DNA of 61,777 nt from an uncultured Christensenella sp. (GCA_910585595.1 CAJUET010000013.1:1-61777), one strand, 5' to 3'. Counted from the first letter of the stretch, positions 17,831-26,510 are shown. Numbers and translations: made by a program. The notes: generated from the letters alone by a model not told the origin.

Positions 17831-18841
17831 TTATTCTCCGATTTTTCCGAGCGGAACAGAGGTAACTCTCCTCATCTGAACGCGCACGAAATATTTATAC
17901 TTATTGCAAAGAGATTCGTAAAGAATATACAGTTTTCCGTCTTTAATGCAAATTTCCTCGCTCATACAAGGCAGAGTAAGAACGGTAAGAAGATTGTCTT
18001 TATCCAATCTGTAAACGGGAACGCCGTCTATTTCGCAAAACGACGCGCCGCCCTTTAACGGGTTGGAATAGGTATAGAGCTTGGAATCGGGAAGTCCGTA
18101 GGAGCAGGACAGATAAATTTTATCGCCTGTGACCGCAACGCCCTGCACGAGTCCGCGCACCGAAAGGATACTCACGGGAGTCGCGCTCTTTACGCCGCCC
18201 GCCGCATTTTCGTCCGCCTCGTATGCGTAGATAAACGCGTAATTCGTTTCGCCGTCTTTTTCCAGGTGGTGACTCGCATCCGTCTTGTAATTCTTTTCGC
18301 GGTAAAATTCACCCGCAAAGAGAAGGTTTTCCTCTTCAAAATAATAACAGAACGCAACGTTGATATCCGTTTCAAGCTCGTCGTAAATTTCTACCGCTTC
18401 GCCGTTTTCCGCATCAAGCGCGTCTTGAAGGCGCACTCTCACGACCGCCTTGACGTCTGCAATTAAAATATAATTCTCTGTTGCCGTTACACCGCCGAAG
18501 TGCGAATAGACCGCCTTCCCCTCCTTTGTTCTGAGAGTGAAATACTTCGCTTCGTCCGTTTCGCCGTCGACAAGATACACACGGGAAGGAGATTTATCGA
18601 CCATGTAACCGCTCACGGCAAAATCGTATTTCAAGCCCTCGGGAAGCGGCGCGATCCCCTGCGGGGAGATGCCCTCTTTCAGCCCGGGTATCGTGAATTC
18701 CTCCTCGGCAATCGATTCGAAAGCGGGATACTTCGCCCCGAAAAACCAAACCATGAGGAAGATAAACAGCGCGGCGATAAAAAATAAAACGATCCCTAAT
18801 GCAATTAAAGCGCGTTTCAGACGTTTCGCTTTCGTATCCAT
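17831..18841 (-). CDS. Membrane-anchored protein, beta-propeller-like ectodomain
   Basis: A 336-residue protein with one transmembrane helix at about 10-35 (LIALGIVLFFIAALFIFLMV) and a large outer part rich in short beta strands, possibly a propeller. No known family is recognised. Its stop codon touches the start of asparaginase, so the two are co-translated. It follows the Wzz-like gene by 60 bp with only a GC-rich hairpin (AGAGACG...CGTCTCT) between. A role as extracellular sensor or scaffold is only a guess. Confidence 0.8.
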   Translation of the reverse strand: MDTKAKRLKRALIALGIVLFFIAALFIFLMVWFFGAKYPAFESIAEEEFTIPGLKEGISPQGIAPLPEGLKYDFAVSGYMVDKSPSRVYLVDGETDEAKYFTLRTKEGKAVYSHFGGVTATENYILIADVKAVVRVRLQDALDAENGEAVEIYDELETDINVAFCYYFEEENLLFAGEFYREKNYKTDASHHLEKDGETNYAFIYAYEADENAAGGVKSATPVSILSVRGLVQGVAVTGDKIYLSCSYGLPDSKLYTYSNPLKGGASFCEIDGVPVYRLDKDNLLTVLTLPCMSEEICIKDGKLYILYESLCNKYKYFVRVQMRRVTSVPLGKIGE

Positions 18842-18901
18842 AAATAATTCCCTTTATAAATTCAGAGACGCGCGGCACGCACGTCTCTCTTTCGTGATTG
18901 T

Positions 18902-20341
18902 TTATTCGCTCTTTTCGCTGTCGTCCGTCTTTTCAAGCGGCTCCTTTGAAGCGGAAACAGCGTTTGCTTTCTTCTTCGTTATGGCGCTCTTTCTTCCCAA
19001 AAAATATGCGATCGTTGCAAAGACGAAGAATGCGATCACGAACACTGCAACCCCTACGATCAGAACGCTTGTCCCGCCCGAACTGTTTGCTTTGTTAGAT
19101 TCAAAAGTCACCAAAGTATCTTTACTGTAAATCTCGTGAATGACGTCCGTCAACGTGCCCGCGCTTTCGTTGAGCAAATTAAACTGTTCCAAAAGCTCCG
19201 TGTTAAATATTTTAATCTCATTCACAATACCGTCAAACTCCGAAAGCGGAACGCTCTCAACGGCGTCTTCCGTAATATTTTTCACAGGTGTGCCTTTTAA
19301 ACTCGTACATTGGCGCGTCAGATACATGATCTGCTGTTGAATGGTTTGGGAACGCTTAATATACGAGATCAATTCCGAATTGCCGCCCACAATGACGGTG
19401 GTATTTCCGCTGCTGTCAGACGAACCTGTGTTCTCATCCACATACGGGCTTATTCCGGAATATCCCGCAACGCCCGAATTGTAATTTCCGAAGTCCTCCA
19501 AAATCGCCTGAACGAATTTAAGCTCGGTTACAAGCTGTTTAATGCGCGACTTTACTTCCGCAGCCTCTACGGAGCCGTTAAAGTACTCAAAGCCCTTGAC
19601 TGTCAGATTATTTTCGATGGGGTCGCGGTCTTTATCGGCAAACACCGTTTTGACCTCGGTACGGTGCGTACCGAGAGATTTTCCAAGCACGCGATAGCCC
19701 TCTTTATATTCTTTGATCCACTCGCCGTATTGGTTCACAATAATCGCCTTCTGCTCGGTGAGAAACGCCAACTGATCCTTATAGGACGCCTCGGAGAAAA
19801 CTTTCTCGTCAAGCTTATAGTCCAGATCCGCCGCTTTCGCCGCAATCACTTTTGATACGAACGCTTGGGTCAAAGCCTTAATGAAATGCGTCTCGTTGAC
19901 GCCGCTGAAAAAGTTACTCTTCAAAGTAAGCGTATAAACATACGAAACTTCCGGTTCTTCGGAAATCTGCCGTGCAAAAATCTCGACCGCTTCTGCCTTG
20001 ACGATCTTTTTTACGTCGAGAGAGGCAAACTCTTCTTTGTAATCGGCGTTTTCCTTTGCCGCCGCAATTACTTCTTCCGATACGATATCGCGGTAGTCGA
20101 ACATAGATCCGTCGGGATATTTAAGATCGGAACTAAACGGATATTTGATTGCGAAACTCATATTTTTAGACTGTTTTGCGGGGTTGAGTGCAAACATAAA
20201 AATAAGTACCGCCGCAAGCGTTACGACGATCGTCCCCAACAATACAGCCCAGATTTTCTTGCCGATAATGCCGAATATTTCGCGCACGGAAACTCCGCCT
20301 TCGTCAACGTCGTTTTGATTCTCTTTCTTTTCTTCGTTCAT
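18902..20341 (-). CDS. Wzz-like chain-length regulator family protein, orphan
   Basis: A 479-residue protein with a transmembrane helix at about 31-53, a long extracytoplasmic helical region with coiled-coil character and a second helix near 430-453. A Lys-rich cytoplasmic tail follows. This is the plan of Wzz/capsule co-polymerase proteins (PCP family). The start at 20341 is preferred because GAGGG lies 7 bp upstream, while the ATG at 20347 would abut it. No glycosyltransferase, flippase or tyrosine kinase gene is nearby, so polysaccharide control is unproven. A structural membrane role is equally possible. The tail lacks a Walker kinase. Confidence 0.75.
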   Translation of the reverse strand: MNEEKKENQNDVDEGGVSVREIFGIIGKKIWAVLLGTIVVTLAAVLIFMFALNPAKQSKNMSFAIKYPFSSDLKYPDGSMFDYRDIVSEEVIAAAKENADYKEEFASLDVKKIVKAEAVEIFARQISEEPEVSYVYTLTLKSNFFSGVNETHFIKALTQAFVSKVIAAKAADLDYKLDEKVFSEASYKDQLAFLTEQKAIIVNQYGEWIKEYKEGYRVLGKSLGTHRTEVKTVFADKDRDPIENNLTVKGFEYFNGSVEAAEVKSRIKQLVTELKFVQAILEDFGNYNSGVAGYSGISPYVDENTGSSDSSGNTTVIVGGNSELISYIKRSQTIQQQIMYLTRQCTSLKGTPVKNITEDAVESVPLSEFDGIVNEIKIFNTELLEQFNLLNESAGTLTDVIHEIYSKDTLVTFESNKANSSGGTSVLIVGVAVFVIAFFVFATIAYFLGRKSAITKKKANAVSASKEPLEKTDDSEKSE

Positions 20342-20371
20342 AGCCATCCCTCAGCATGTGAAATTTTCATT

Positions 20372-20400
20372 ATAATAACACTTCCTGAATCATTCGTCAA
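20372..20400 (-). promoter_or_regulatory. Promoter of the Wzz-like operon
   Basis: Minus strand TTGACG (20395-20400), 17 bp, TATTAT (20372-20377), 31 bp before the ATG. It probably reads through the 336-residue protein, asparaginase, flavoprotein and ATP-grasp genes. Confidence 0.65.
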
Positions 20401-20515
20401 CCTTTATTCGGTTTTTTTTAAGATTTGATGTTAGTCTATCCCTTAAAAAGCGGCGGGAGAAACTTCGCCCGAAAGCGCACTCATTGCGCTTCGCGACCGA
20501 TCCGTCGCTTATTAC

Positions 20516-20545
20516 AAAAAGAGCGGAGTGCGATGCACTCCGCTC
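20516..20545 (-). terminator. Terminator after tRNA-Gly
   Basis: An 11-bp perfect stem (GAGCGGAGTGC with GCACTCCGCTC, loop of three) lies 5 bp after the tRNA CCA end on the minus strand and runs into TTTTT. It closes a single-tRNA transcript. The plus strand is flanked by TCTTT, so it might also act weakly in the other direction. Confidence 0.85.
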
Positions 20546-20549
20546 TCTT

Positions 20550-20624
20550 TGGAGCAGGCGACGAGAGTCGAACTCGCCGGAAGCAGCTTGGGAAGCTGCC
20601 GCCATACCGCTAGGCGACGCCTGC
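20550..20624 (-). tRNA. tRNA-Gly (CCC)
   Basis: 75 nt with encoded CCA. The acceptor GCAGGCG pairs with CGCCTGC. The anticodon stem GCAGC/GCTGC encloses loop TTCCCAA, giving anticodon CCC for GGG codons. The T-arm contains GTTCGACTC. A perfect promoter lies 18 bp upstream and a terminator follows. Confidence 0.95.
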
Positions 20625-20642
20625 AATTCCGATCACGCTTAG

Positions 20643-20671
20643 ATTATAACCGCTTCTATAAAATCTGTCAA
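20643..20671 (-). promoter_or_regulatory. Consensus promoter of tRNA-Gly
   Basis: Minus strand TTGACA (20666-20671), 17 bp, TATAAT (20643-20648), ending 18 bp before the tRNA. Both hexamers are perfect. Confidence 0.88.
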
Positions 20672-20691
20672 GCGCAATTCAGCCGAAAATC

Positions 20692-20720
20692 AAAAAAACG
20701 GACGGAAGTTTCTTCCGTCC
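20692..20720 (-). terminator. Terminator after htrA-like gene
   Basis: GGACGGAAG and CTTCCGTCC form a 9-bp stem with a three-base loop, followed by G and seven T on the minus strand. It lies 7 bp after the stop codon of the serine protease gene. Confidence 0.9.
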
Positions 20721-20727
20721 GCACCGC

Positions 20728-22059
20728 TTATCTTTTTACACTGAAATGACTGAGATCGCTGTAAGTTGCCTCCGCCGAGCTTCCGTCCGCAAAATTTAAG
20801 GTTACACTGTCGCCCTTTCTGATATTAAAGAGCACCGTTTCAACCTGATGCTTTCTTGTGATTACGAGATTGACACTCATCTCACCTTGTTTCTCCACGG
20901 TAATGCTTTTAATGATTTTGCCTTTTACGGAATTCAACGGATCATGAAAGGGACTCCTTGATTCTACCGCCGCAATCTTGACTTCTTCAACAATATCGAT
21001 CGTCTGTGTGAGGGGATCGAACTCTCCCCTGCTCGATTCGACTTCGAGCGTGCCCAAAAGTCCGTAGGTCGCCGCTCCATTTCTGTTCGATTCGTAATTG
21101 TCGATAATACACTGTGCAACGGAGAGCGCACGGTTGGCAGGGATCGCCCAACCGAAGCCCGTGATAGAAACCGTCGTTTCATTGCCGTTCGAATCCGTAA
21201 CCTTCTGATCCAGACCGCCGTATACGATGCCCACCAATTTCCCTTCCCGATCAAAGAGCCCGCCGCCCGAACTGCCGTGCGTCACGGGCGCGTCGATTCT
21301 CATAGAGAGACGGGAAACGACGTATTCGTTCTCGACCTCCACAGAGACGGAGCCCGAAAGGACGGAGATACCGTATCCCAAAGGATTGCCGATCGCATAA
21401 ATTTTTTCGCCGACCTTTGCGGTATCGGAATCGCGCGTACCGACAGCGGCGCTCACCGCCTGAACAAAATCAAGTCTGTCTTCGGGAATCTCTACGGAGA
21501 GCACGGCGATATCTTCGGTCTTTGAACTGCCTACATTCGTCGTCTCCAACGCACTGGGCAGTATTGAATCTACAGTGTAATTATCGCCGTAGAGATAAGT
21601 ATAAATGCTACTGCTGCCTTCGATCACGTGGTTGTTGGTTATGACGTATGCGTTCTTCGAGCCATTTGCGTTTGCCTCGTCGGCAATCGAATAAATAACG
21701 CCCGACCCTAAACTTTTATTCGTCTGAATCAAGACCGACGCGCGCAGAGCAGAGGAAAGCGAAGCGGAATCCTCCTTCATCGCCTTTAAGTAATCGGCAA
21801 AGGAGAGATCTTCTTCGGTGAACAGCCCGCTCTGAATTGCCGCTTGATATTCCCGATAACGCTCTTCCAAGGGCGATTCCGATTTGGAAGTAAGCCAAGC
21901 CGCAGTATCGCTTCCGTAATAACCGAGCGTATCCGAAACGCCCGTCGGCGTATTGTGCTTTCCGTTGAAGGAAAACCATTCGCAACCCGAAAATCCGACT
22001 GCAATCACGCCTGCGCAAAGAACGGCGACCGCCGCCATGACCGCTCTTCTTTTCTTCAT
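20728..22059 (-). CDS. HtrA/trypsin-like serine protease, lipoprotein form
   Basis: About 443 residues. The ATG at 22059 follows GAGAGGTG by 6 bp and opens a lipoprotein signal with lipobox FSGC (Cys 26). A longer reading to 22116 has no ribosome site. The trypsin-like domain has His in NNHVIEG (about 145), Asp in TEDIAVL (about 186) and Ser in GSSGGG (about 263), an intact triad. The C-terminal 100 residues take the place of a PDZ domain and are divergent. It should degrade or chaperone misfolded envelope proteins from a membrane-lipid anchor. HtrA proteins usually have a transmembrane helix, so lipidation is a variation. Confidence 0.9.
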   Translation of the reverse strand: MKKRRAVMAAVAVLCAGVIAVGFSGCEWFSFNGKHNTPTGVSDTLGYYGSDTAAWLTSKSESPLEERYREYQAAIQSGLFTEEDLSFADYLKAMKEDSASLSSALRASVLIQTNKSLGSGVIYSIADEANANGSKNAYVITNNHVIEGSSSIYTYLYGDNYTVDSILPSALETTNVGSSKTEDIAVLSVEIPEDRLDFVQAVSAAVGTRDSDTAKVGEKIYAIGNPLGYGISVLSGSVSVEVENEYVVSRLSMRIDAPVTHGSSGGGLFDREGKLVGIVYGGLDQKVTDSNGNETTVSITGFGWAIPANRALSVAQCIIDNYESNRNGAATYGLLGTLEVESSRGEFDPLTQTIDIVEEVKIAAVESRSPFHDPLNSVKGKIIKSITVEKQGEMSVNLVITRKHQVETVLFNIRKGDSVTLNFADGSSAEATYSDLSHFSVKR

Positions 22060-22104
22060 ATAACACCTCTCGTAGCGAGCAAAATTATTATTTATAACAA
22101 TATT

Positions 22105-22133
22105 ATTATACCACACGATTTACGGAAACACAA
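22105..22133 (-). promoter_or_regulatory. Promoter of htrA-like gene
   Basis: Minus strand TTGTGT (22128-22133), 17 bp, TATAAT (22105-22110) with an upstream TGG giving an extended -10. The 5' leader would be about 40 nt. Confidence 0.7.
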
Positions 22134-22136
22134 CAA

Positions 22137-22162
22137 AATGAGCGGAATTTTTCCGCTCATTT
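22137..22162 (-). terminator. Bidirectional terminator between miniprotein operon and htrA
   Basis: GAGCGGAA (22140-22147) pairs with TTCCGCTC (22151-22158), extended by AAAT/ATTT. On the minus strand it ends in ATTTTGTTGTG, 9 bp after the 42-residue gene. Confidence 0.75.
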
Positions 22163-22166
22163 CTTG

Positions 22167-22295
22167 TTAAAGATCATCGGCGTCCTGTTCAGGCATATCG
22201 TATTCGTTATCCGATTTAACGCCCGTATAACTGCCGAGGTAATCTTCATGCGAGCGCATATCCGCGCCCTTATTCAGTTTTTTCTTTTTTTGCAT
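22167..22295 (-). CDS. 42-residue small charged protein
   Basis: An open frame of 42 codons. The N-terminus is MQKKKKLNKG and the rest is acidic (ends PEQDADDL). There is no Cys and no membrane helix. Its ATG overlaps the TAA of the previous 40-residue gene in a TAATG junction and AAGGA lies about 10 bp upstream. A terminator follows at once. It is therefore probably a real, co-translated miniprotein behind rubrerythrin. No family is recognised. Confidence 0.65.
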   Translation of the reverse strand: MQKKKKLNKGADMRSHEDYLGSYTGVKSDNEYDMPEQDADDL

Positions 22296-22417
22296 TACTT
22301 GCAATCCTTAGTGGATCTCGAACACTTGCCGCCGTTCTTCGTGTTTTTCACGTTCTTAACGCTGTCGTTTTCGGTGTTCTTCGTGTTCTTTACATTGTTG
22401 TTGTTCGTGTTTTTCAT
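22295..22417 (-). CDS. 40-residue Asn/Lys-rich miniprotein with Cys pair
   Basis: A 40-codon frame starting MKNTNNNNVKN and ending with two cysteines in KCSRSTKDC. Asn, Lys and Thr make up most of it, in repeated KNT steps. It overlaps the end of rubrerythrin by ATGA, with AAGGAGAA as ribosome site, and overlaps the next gene by TAATG. Asn/Lys-rich miniproteins of this kind occur in Clostridia, some in spores, but I cannot assign a family. Redox or metal binding by the Cys pair is possible given the rubrerythrin partner. Confidence 0.7.
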   Translation of the reverse strand: MKNTNNNNVKNTKNTENDSVKNVKNTKNGGKCSRSTKDCK

Positions 22418-23010
22418 AAATTCTCCTTTTTAAAGGGAAGGTGAATTTCGACGTCTCCCTGAGGCGCACCGCAGAGGGGACACACGCTGAAAGCTGATTT
22501 CGAAGTATGCATATAGCCGCATTCGCTGCATATCCAAAGCATGGGACGCTCCGCGTTATAGAGAGAGCCGTCCTTGAACGCCTCGTAAAGGTACTCGAAG
22601 ATAATCCTGTGATTATCCTCCACCATTGCGACCTTTTCGAATTTGAAAGCAATTTGCTCAAACCCCTCTTCTCGCGCCGCCTTTGCAAATGCGGGATAAA
22701 TGATATCATGTTCCTCCCGCTCGTCCTCCGCCGCAAAGCGCAAACCGTCTTCGATCGAACCCGCATGAAACGGATAACCTGCTTCGAAGCGGATATTGTC
22801 CACACTGTGCGCGTTCTTCTGTATTGCTTCGAAAAATACTCTTGCGTGATTGGTTTCGTTTTTGGCGATCGTACGGATGGTGTCCGCAAGCGTTTGATAT
22901 CCCTGCTTCGTGCACGCTTTTGCAATCAGCTGGTAGCGCATTCCCGCCTGACATTCTCCCGCAAACGCTCTTGCGAGATTTTTAATCGTGTTCGTCTCGT
23001 GGAAATTCAT
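22414..23010 (-). CDS. rbr: Rubrerythrin
   Basis: A 198-residue rubrerythrin, a peroxide-reducing enzyme of anaerobes. The ferritin-like four-helix domain (1-150) carries the diiron Glu/His ligands in ECQAGMRY, NETNHARVF, DEREEHD and VEDNHRIIF. The C-terminal rubredoxin-like domain has two CxxC pairs (CSECG and CPLCG) for one iron. Both domains are complete and the length is normal. GGGAGG precedes the ATG. It detoxifies H2O2 in the cytoplasm. Two miniprotein genes follow with overlapping stop/start codons. Confidence 0.96.
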   Translation of the reverse strand: MNFHETNTIKNLARAFAGECQAGMRYQLIAKACTKQGYQTLADTIRTIAKNETNHARVFFEAIQKNAHSVDNIRFEAGYPFHAGSIEDGLRFAAEDEREEHDIIYPAFAKAAREEGFEQIAFKFEKVAMVEDNHRIIFEYLYEAFKDGSLYNAERPMLWICSECGYMHTSKSAFSVCPLCGAPQGDVEIHLPFKKENL

Positions 23011-23061
23011 AATTCATCCTCCCTTCCCCCATAGTTTGGACAGAAAATTTATGAATTATAC

Positions 23062-23092
23062 AAAAAAAACAGACGAACCGAAAAGTTCGTCT
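23062..23092 (-). terminator. Terminator of the ABC-ClC operon
   Basis: AGACGAAC (23071-23078) pairs with GTTCGTCT (23085-23092); on the minus strand the stem is followed by G and eight T. The stem includes the TAG of the ClC gene. A TGTATAAT element begins right after the T-tract and may belong to the rubrerythrin promoter. Confidence 0.9.
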
Positions 23093-24740
23093 ATCCTTTT
23101 ATTTCCTCTTGCAAAGCGGGTGCGCTCTCCTCTTCAACAAGCTCGCCCACCGTTTTTATCAGGCTTTCGAGATAGTCCTTTTTCTCGGCGGTCTTACTCT
23201 TGACTACGAGGATATCCCCCTCTTTGATATGCGTATTCCCGTCTGGCGAGATTTCCTCGTCTCCGCGCAGAATTTTTACGATGAGCGCGCCGCCCGGCCA
23301 GAGCACGTCTCTTAAAGCGCGCCCTGCGGCGTGCCCCATATCCGTGACGCGCACCTTTATGATAAACTCTTCGACGGGGTGCGTCCTGTGCGCCTCTTCA
23401 AGCATATCGTCGAGCAACTTATCGTAGATCGGCTCGGTGCGGAACAGCGTCCCCGTCAAATATCCCACCGCAACCCCTAAAATGACGGGTAAGAGGAAGG
23501 TAAAGTTCCAGGTGAGTTCCACCACCATGACGATCCCCGTGATGGGAGATTTTACAACGGTCGTAAAAAAGGTCGCCATACAGATCATGACGAGCGCGTC
23601 GGAATAGGCGGCGTCCATGCCCATAGCTCCGCACAGAAGACTCAACAGCGCGCCCATGCCTGCGCCTATCGCAAGAATGGGAACGAACGCGCCCGCAGGC
23701 ACTCCCGCGCCTATGTTGAGAACGGTTGCAACCAGTCTTAAAAGAACGACGATCAAGAGGGTCGCCCATACTGGCGAAGAAAAAACCGTATGTAATTCGC
23801 CTTTGCTTCCCACCGCCTCGATAAAGCCGTGTCCGCCGCCCATTGCGTATTCCGTGATCAGCCCGAACGCGCCTGCAAGCGCAAAAGGAATGCTTACGCG
23901 GAAAATGCCCTTTGCAAACTTCGCAACTCCGCTTCTTTCGAACAGCTTTTTAACCAACAGAACAAGGTAGTAAAAGGCAACCCCTACAAGCGCGACGATC
24001 ACTGCGGCAAAGAGAACGTATACGAGGAACATGATGTTAAACGGTTCCACTTCCCCGAAAGAATAGGCGGAAAAGAACGCGCCGTTCTTCAAACCCATTA
24101 ACGGTCCCAAAAGATTTCTTACGACGAGCGCAACGACCAAGGAGGAAAAAGAACTTACAAACACTTCGGGCGTGAAGCGTTTATGCGCCTCCTCAAAGGC
24201 GAACGCCATACCCGTGAGCGGCGCGTTGAACGCGACGGAAATCCCCGCGCAAGCCCCGCTTGTGACCTGATACCGCTTTACGATAGCGTTTCTCCTGAGT
24301 AAATCGCTCGTGAACGAACCGCACCCGCCGCCGATCATAATGGAAGGTCCTTCGCTCCCCGCGTTGACCCCCATAAAGATCGTAAAGAGAGCCGCGGCAA
24401 ACATACCCGTAACAGCCTCGTACCACTTAAAACGGAAGAGTCCGCGCGTCGCGCCCTCCGTCTGCGGAATGCCGCTGCCCCTGACGGACGACATAAAGCG
24501 CATTATGCCCCCGATCAGAACCGAACCGGCAAAGAGCGCGAGAAAAAGGAGAGGAATAAACGCGGGATTCCGGCGGAAGAAACCGTAAAAATCATTACGC
24601 GCAAACCTTTCGGCAAGCGAACAAAGCGCGACGAAGCAAGTGATCACAACGCCCGCAAACAATCCTGTCAACGCACCCACCGCTACGATTTCCGCACCGA
24701 GACGCGCCTTTTTTCCAAAGAGTTTAACTCCCTTTTTCAT
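23091..24740 (-). CDS. ClC-family anion transporter with TrkA-C domain
   Basis: A 549-residue ClC protein. Selectivity motifs GSGIP (88-92), GSEGP (128-132) and GxFVP in GAGVPAGAFVP are present. Glu130 is the gating glutamate, so proton or anion gating is intact. After the membrane part, residues about 455-530 form a TrkA-C (RCK_C) regulatory domain (GALIVKILRGDEEISP). Such proteins move chloride or fluoride, either as channels or proton antiporters. It is the last gene of a transport operon, 9 bp after the ABC exporter gene. The substrate is unknown. Confidence 0.93.
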   Translation of the reverse strand: MKKGVKLFGKKARLGAEIVAVGALTGLFAGVVITCFVALCSLAERFARNDFYGFFRRNPAFIPLLFLALFAGSVLIGGIMRFMSSVRGSGIPQTEGATRGLFRFKWYEAVTGMFAAALFTIFMGVNAGSEGPSIMIGGGCGSFTSDLLRRNAIVKRYQVTSGACAGISVAFNAPLTGMAFAFEEAHKRFTPEVFVSSFSSLVVALVVRNLLGPLMGLKNGAFFSAYSFGEVEPFNIMFLVYVLFAAVIVALVGVAFYYLVLLVKKLFERSGVAKFAKGIFRVSIPFALAGAFGLITEYAMGGGHGFIEAVGSKGELHTVFSSPVWATLLIVVLLRLVATVLNIGAGVPAGAFVPILAIGAGMGALLSLLCGAMGMDAAYSDALVMICMATFFTTVVKSPITGIVMVVELTWNFTFLLPVILGVAVGYLTGTLFRTEPIYDKLLDDMLEEAHRTHPVEEFIIKVRVTDMGHAAGRALRDVLWPGGALIVKILRGDEEISPDGNTHIKEGDILVVKSKTAEKKDYLESLIKTVGELVEEESAPALQEEIKG

Positions 24741-24749
24741 AGTTTCCCT

Positions 24750-26510
24750 TTATTCGCTCAACGCGAACTGCGCCTTCCAAAGATCGGAATAGAATCCGCC
24801 CTTTTCCAAAAGTTCTTTATGCGTGCCCTGTTCCACGATATGCCCGGCATTCATCACGAGAATGGAGTCTGCATTTTCGATCGTGGAAAGGCGGTGCGCC
24901 ACGACGAAGCAGGTTCTTCCCTTCATGAGCTCGTCGAACGCCGCCTGCACTTTGATCTCGGTGCGGGTATCGATATTGCTCGTAGCCTCGTCTAAAATGA
25001 CGACAGGCGGACGGCAGAGCATAATACGCGCGATACATAAAAGTTGTTTCTGTCCCTCCGAAATCATGCCGTCGCCGCCGATCACGGTATCGTAGCCTTT
25101 GGGCAGACGCATGATAAAGGAGTGTGCCTTCGCAAGGCGGGCGGCGTTTATCATCTCCTCTTCCGTCGCCTCGGGGCAGCCGAGAAGAAGATTTTCCCTC
25201 ACCGTTCCCTTTTTTAACCATGTTTCCTGCAATACCATTCCGTAGTTGGAACGCAAAGATTTGCGCTTGATACTGCGGATATCCCTTCCGTCGAGGGAAA
25301 TACTCCCGCCCCTCACCTCGTAAAAGCGCATTAACAGATTGATGATCGTCGTCTTTCCGCAGCCCGTAGGACCTACGATCGCTATTTTTTTGCCCGCGGA
25401 AACGTCGAGGTTTAAGTTCTCGATCAAAGGGCGCTCGGGATCGTAGGAAAACTCCACGTCGTTTAAAACGACGTTCCCTTCCGCACGGCCGAATTCTTCC
25501 GCGCCCTCGTCGGAAGGCTCGCTCTCCTCGCGAATGAGCGCGAAGAGCCGCGCGGCGCAGGCAAGCGCATTTTGGAATTCCGCAAACACTTCGGTAATTT
25601 CATTGAACGGCTTCGTGTACTGATTTACATAAGAAAGGCAGGACGCAAGATTCCCCACTAAAAATCCACCCGTCGAAATCACAAGGAATCCGCCCGTAAG
25701 CGCGACCGCCGCATACACCAACGAATTGATAAAGCGGGTCACGGGGTTCGTCGTAGAGGAGAAGAAAATCGCTTTAAGCGAATACTTCTCGTACCGTTTG
25801 TTGATCTCTTTAAACTTCTCTTCGTTCTCGTCCTCGTGCGTGTACGCTTTGACCGTCTTTAAGTTGCCGATCATTTCGTCAATGAACGCCGTCTGTTCCG
25901 CGCGCACCTCTGACTGCTTTTTGAACATTCTATAAGTACGGCTTGCAATAAACTTTGCCGTAAACAACGAAAGCGGCGTTACCAAAAGCACGACGAGCGC
26001 AATTTCCCATCGCATTAAAAAGAGGATAACGAGCACGCCCAAAATCGTTACGATTCCCGTAAAAAGCTGGGTGAAGCCCATCAAAAGCCCGTCCGTAAAT
26101 TGATCCGCATCCGAAACGACGACGCTTGCGATTTCGCCGTAGGCTCTGTCGTCGATATACTTCAAGGGCAACCGTTCGATTTTGGAAAAGGCGTCCCTTC
26201 TCAAATCGGCAAGCACATGATAGGCAATGCGGTTGTTCGAAAGACTCATCAGCCACTGCGAGAGCGCCGCCGCGCCGATACAGATCGCAATTCCGTAGAA
26301 AATCTTATAAATCTCTTCCCACGCGAAAACGCCATCCATGTATACCATATAATTGATCGCAACACCCGCAAGGTAGGGGATCGCAAGCGTCGAAGCGACC
26401 TGCACGAGCGCCGTAAACGTCGTAAACACGATAAAGAAAGAGTACGGTTTTAAGTAGCGCATGATCCCCGCAAAGGTCTTACGGGTGCTTTTATCTTTTC
26501 TCTTTTTCAT
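24750..26510 (-). CDS. ABC exporter half-transporter, catalytically competent subunit
   Basis: A 586-residue fusion of a six-helix exporter domain (about 1-320) and an ATPase domain. Walker A is GPTGCGKT, Walker B VVILDE with the catalytic Glu, and the H-loop His is present in VVAHRLST. The signature is degenerate: ISEGQKQ in place of LSGGQ. It is the partner of the upstream 569-residue protein, overlapping it by 4 bp. In TM287/288-type heterodimers the subunit with the good Walker B carries the degraded signature, which is what is seen here. It probably exports drugs, lipids or peptides. The substrate is unknown. Confidence 0.94.
   Translation of the reverse strand: MKKRKDKSTRKTFAGIMRYLKPYSFFIVFTTFTALVQVASTLAIPYLAGVAINYMVYMDGVFAWEEIYKIFYGIAICIGAAALSQWLMSLSNNRIAYHVLADLRRDAFSKIERLPLKYIDDRAYGEIASVVVSDADQFTDGLLMGFTQLFTGIVTILGVLVILFLMRWEIALVVLLVTPLSLFTAKFIASRTYRMFKKQSEVRAEQTAFIDEMIGNLKTVKAYTHEDENEEKFKEINKRYEKYSLKAIFFSSTTNPVTRFINSLVYAAVALTGGFLVISTGGFLVGNLASCLSYVNQYTKPFNEITEVFAEFQNALACAARLFALIREESEPSDEGAEEFGRAEGNVVLNDVEFSYDPERPLIENLNLDVSAGKKIAIVGPTGCGKTTIINLLMRFYEVRGGSISLDGRDIRSIKRKSLRSNYGMVLQETWLKKGTVRENLLLGCPEATEEEMINAARLAKAHSFIMRLPKGYDTVIGGDGMISEGQKQLLCIARIMLCRPPVVILDEATSNIDTRTEIKVQAAFDELMKGRTCFVVAHRLSTIENADSILVMNAGHIVEQGTHKELLEKGGFYSDLWKAQFALSE

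Noticed and set aside
18902..20341. A polysaccharide synthesis locus around the Wzz-like gene
   Set aside because: Neighbours are asparaginase, flavoprotein, ATP-grasp and tRNA; no sugar enzymes are visible.
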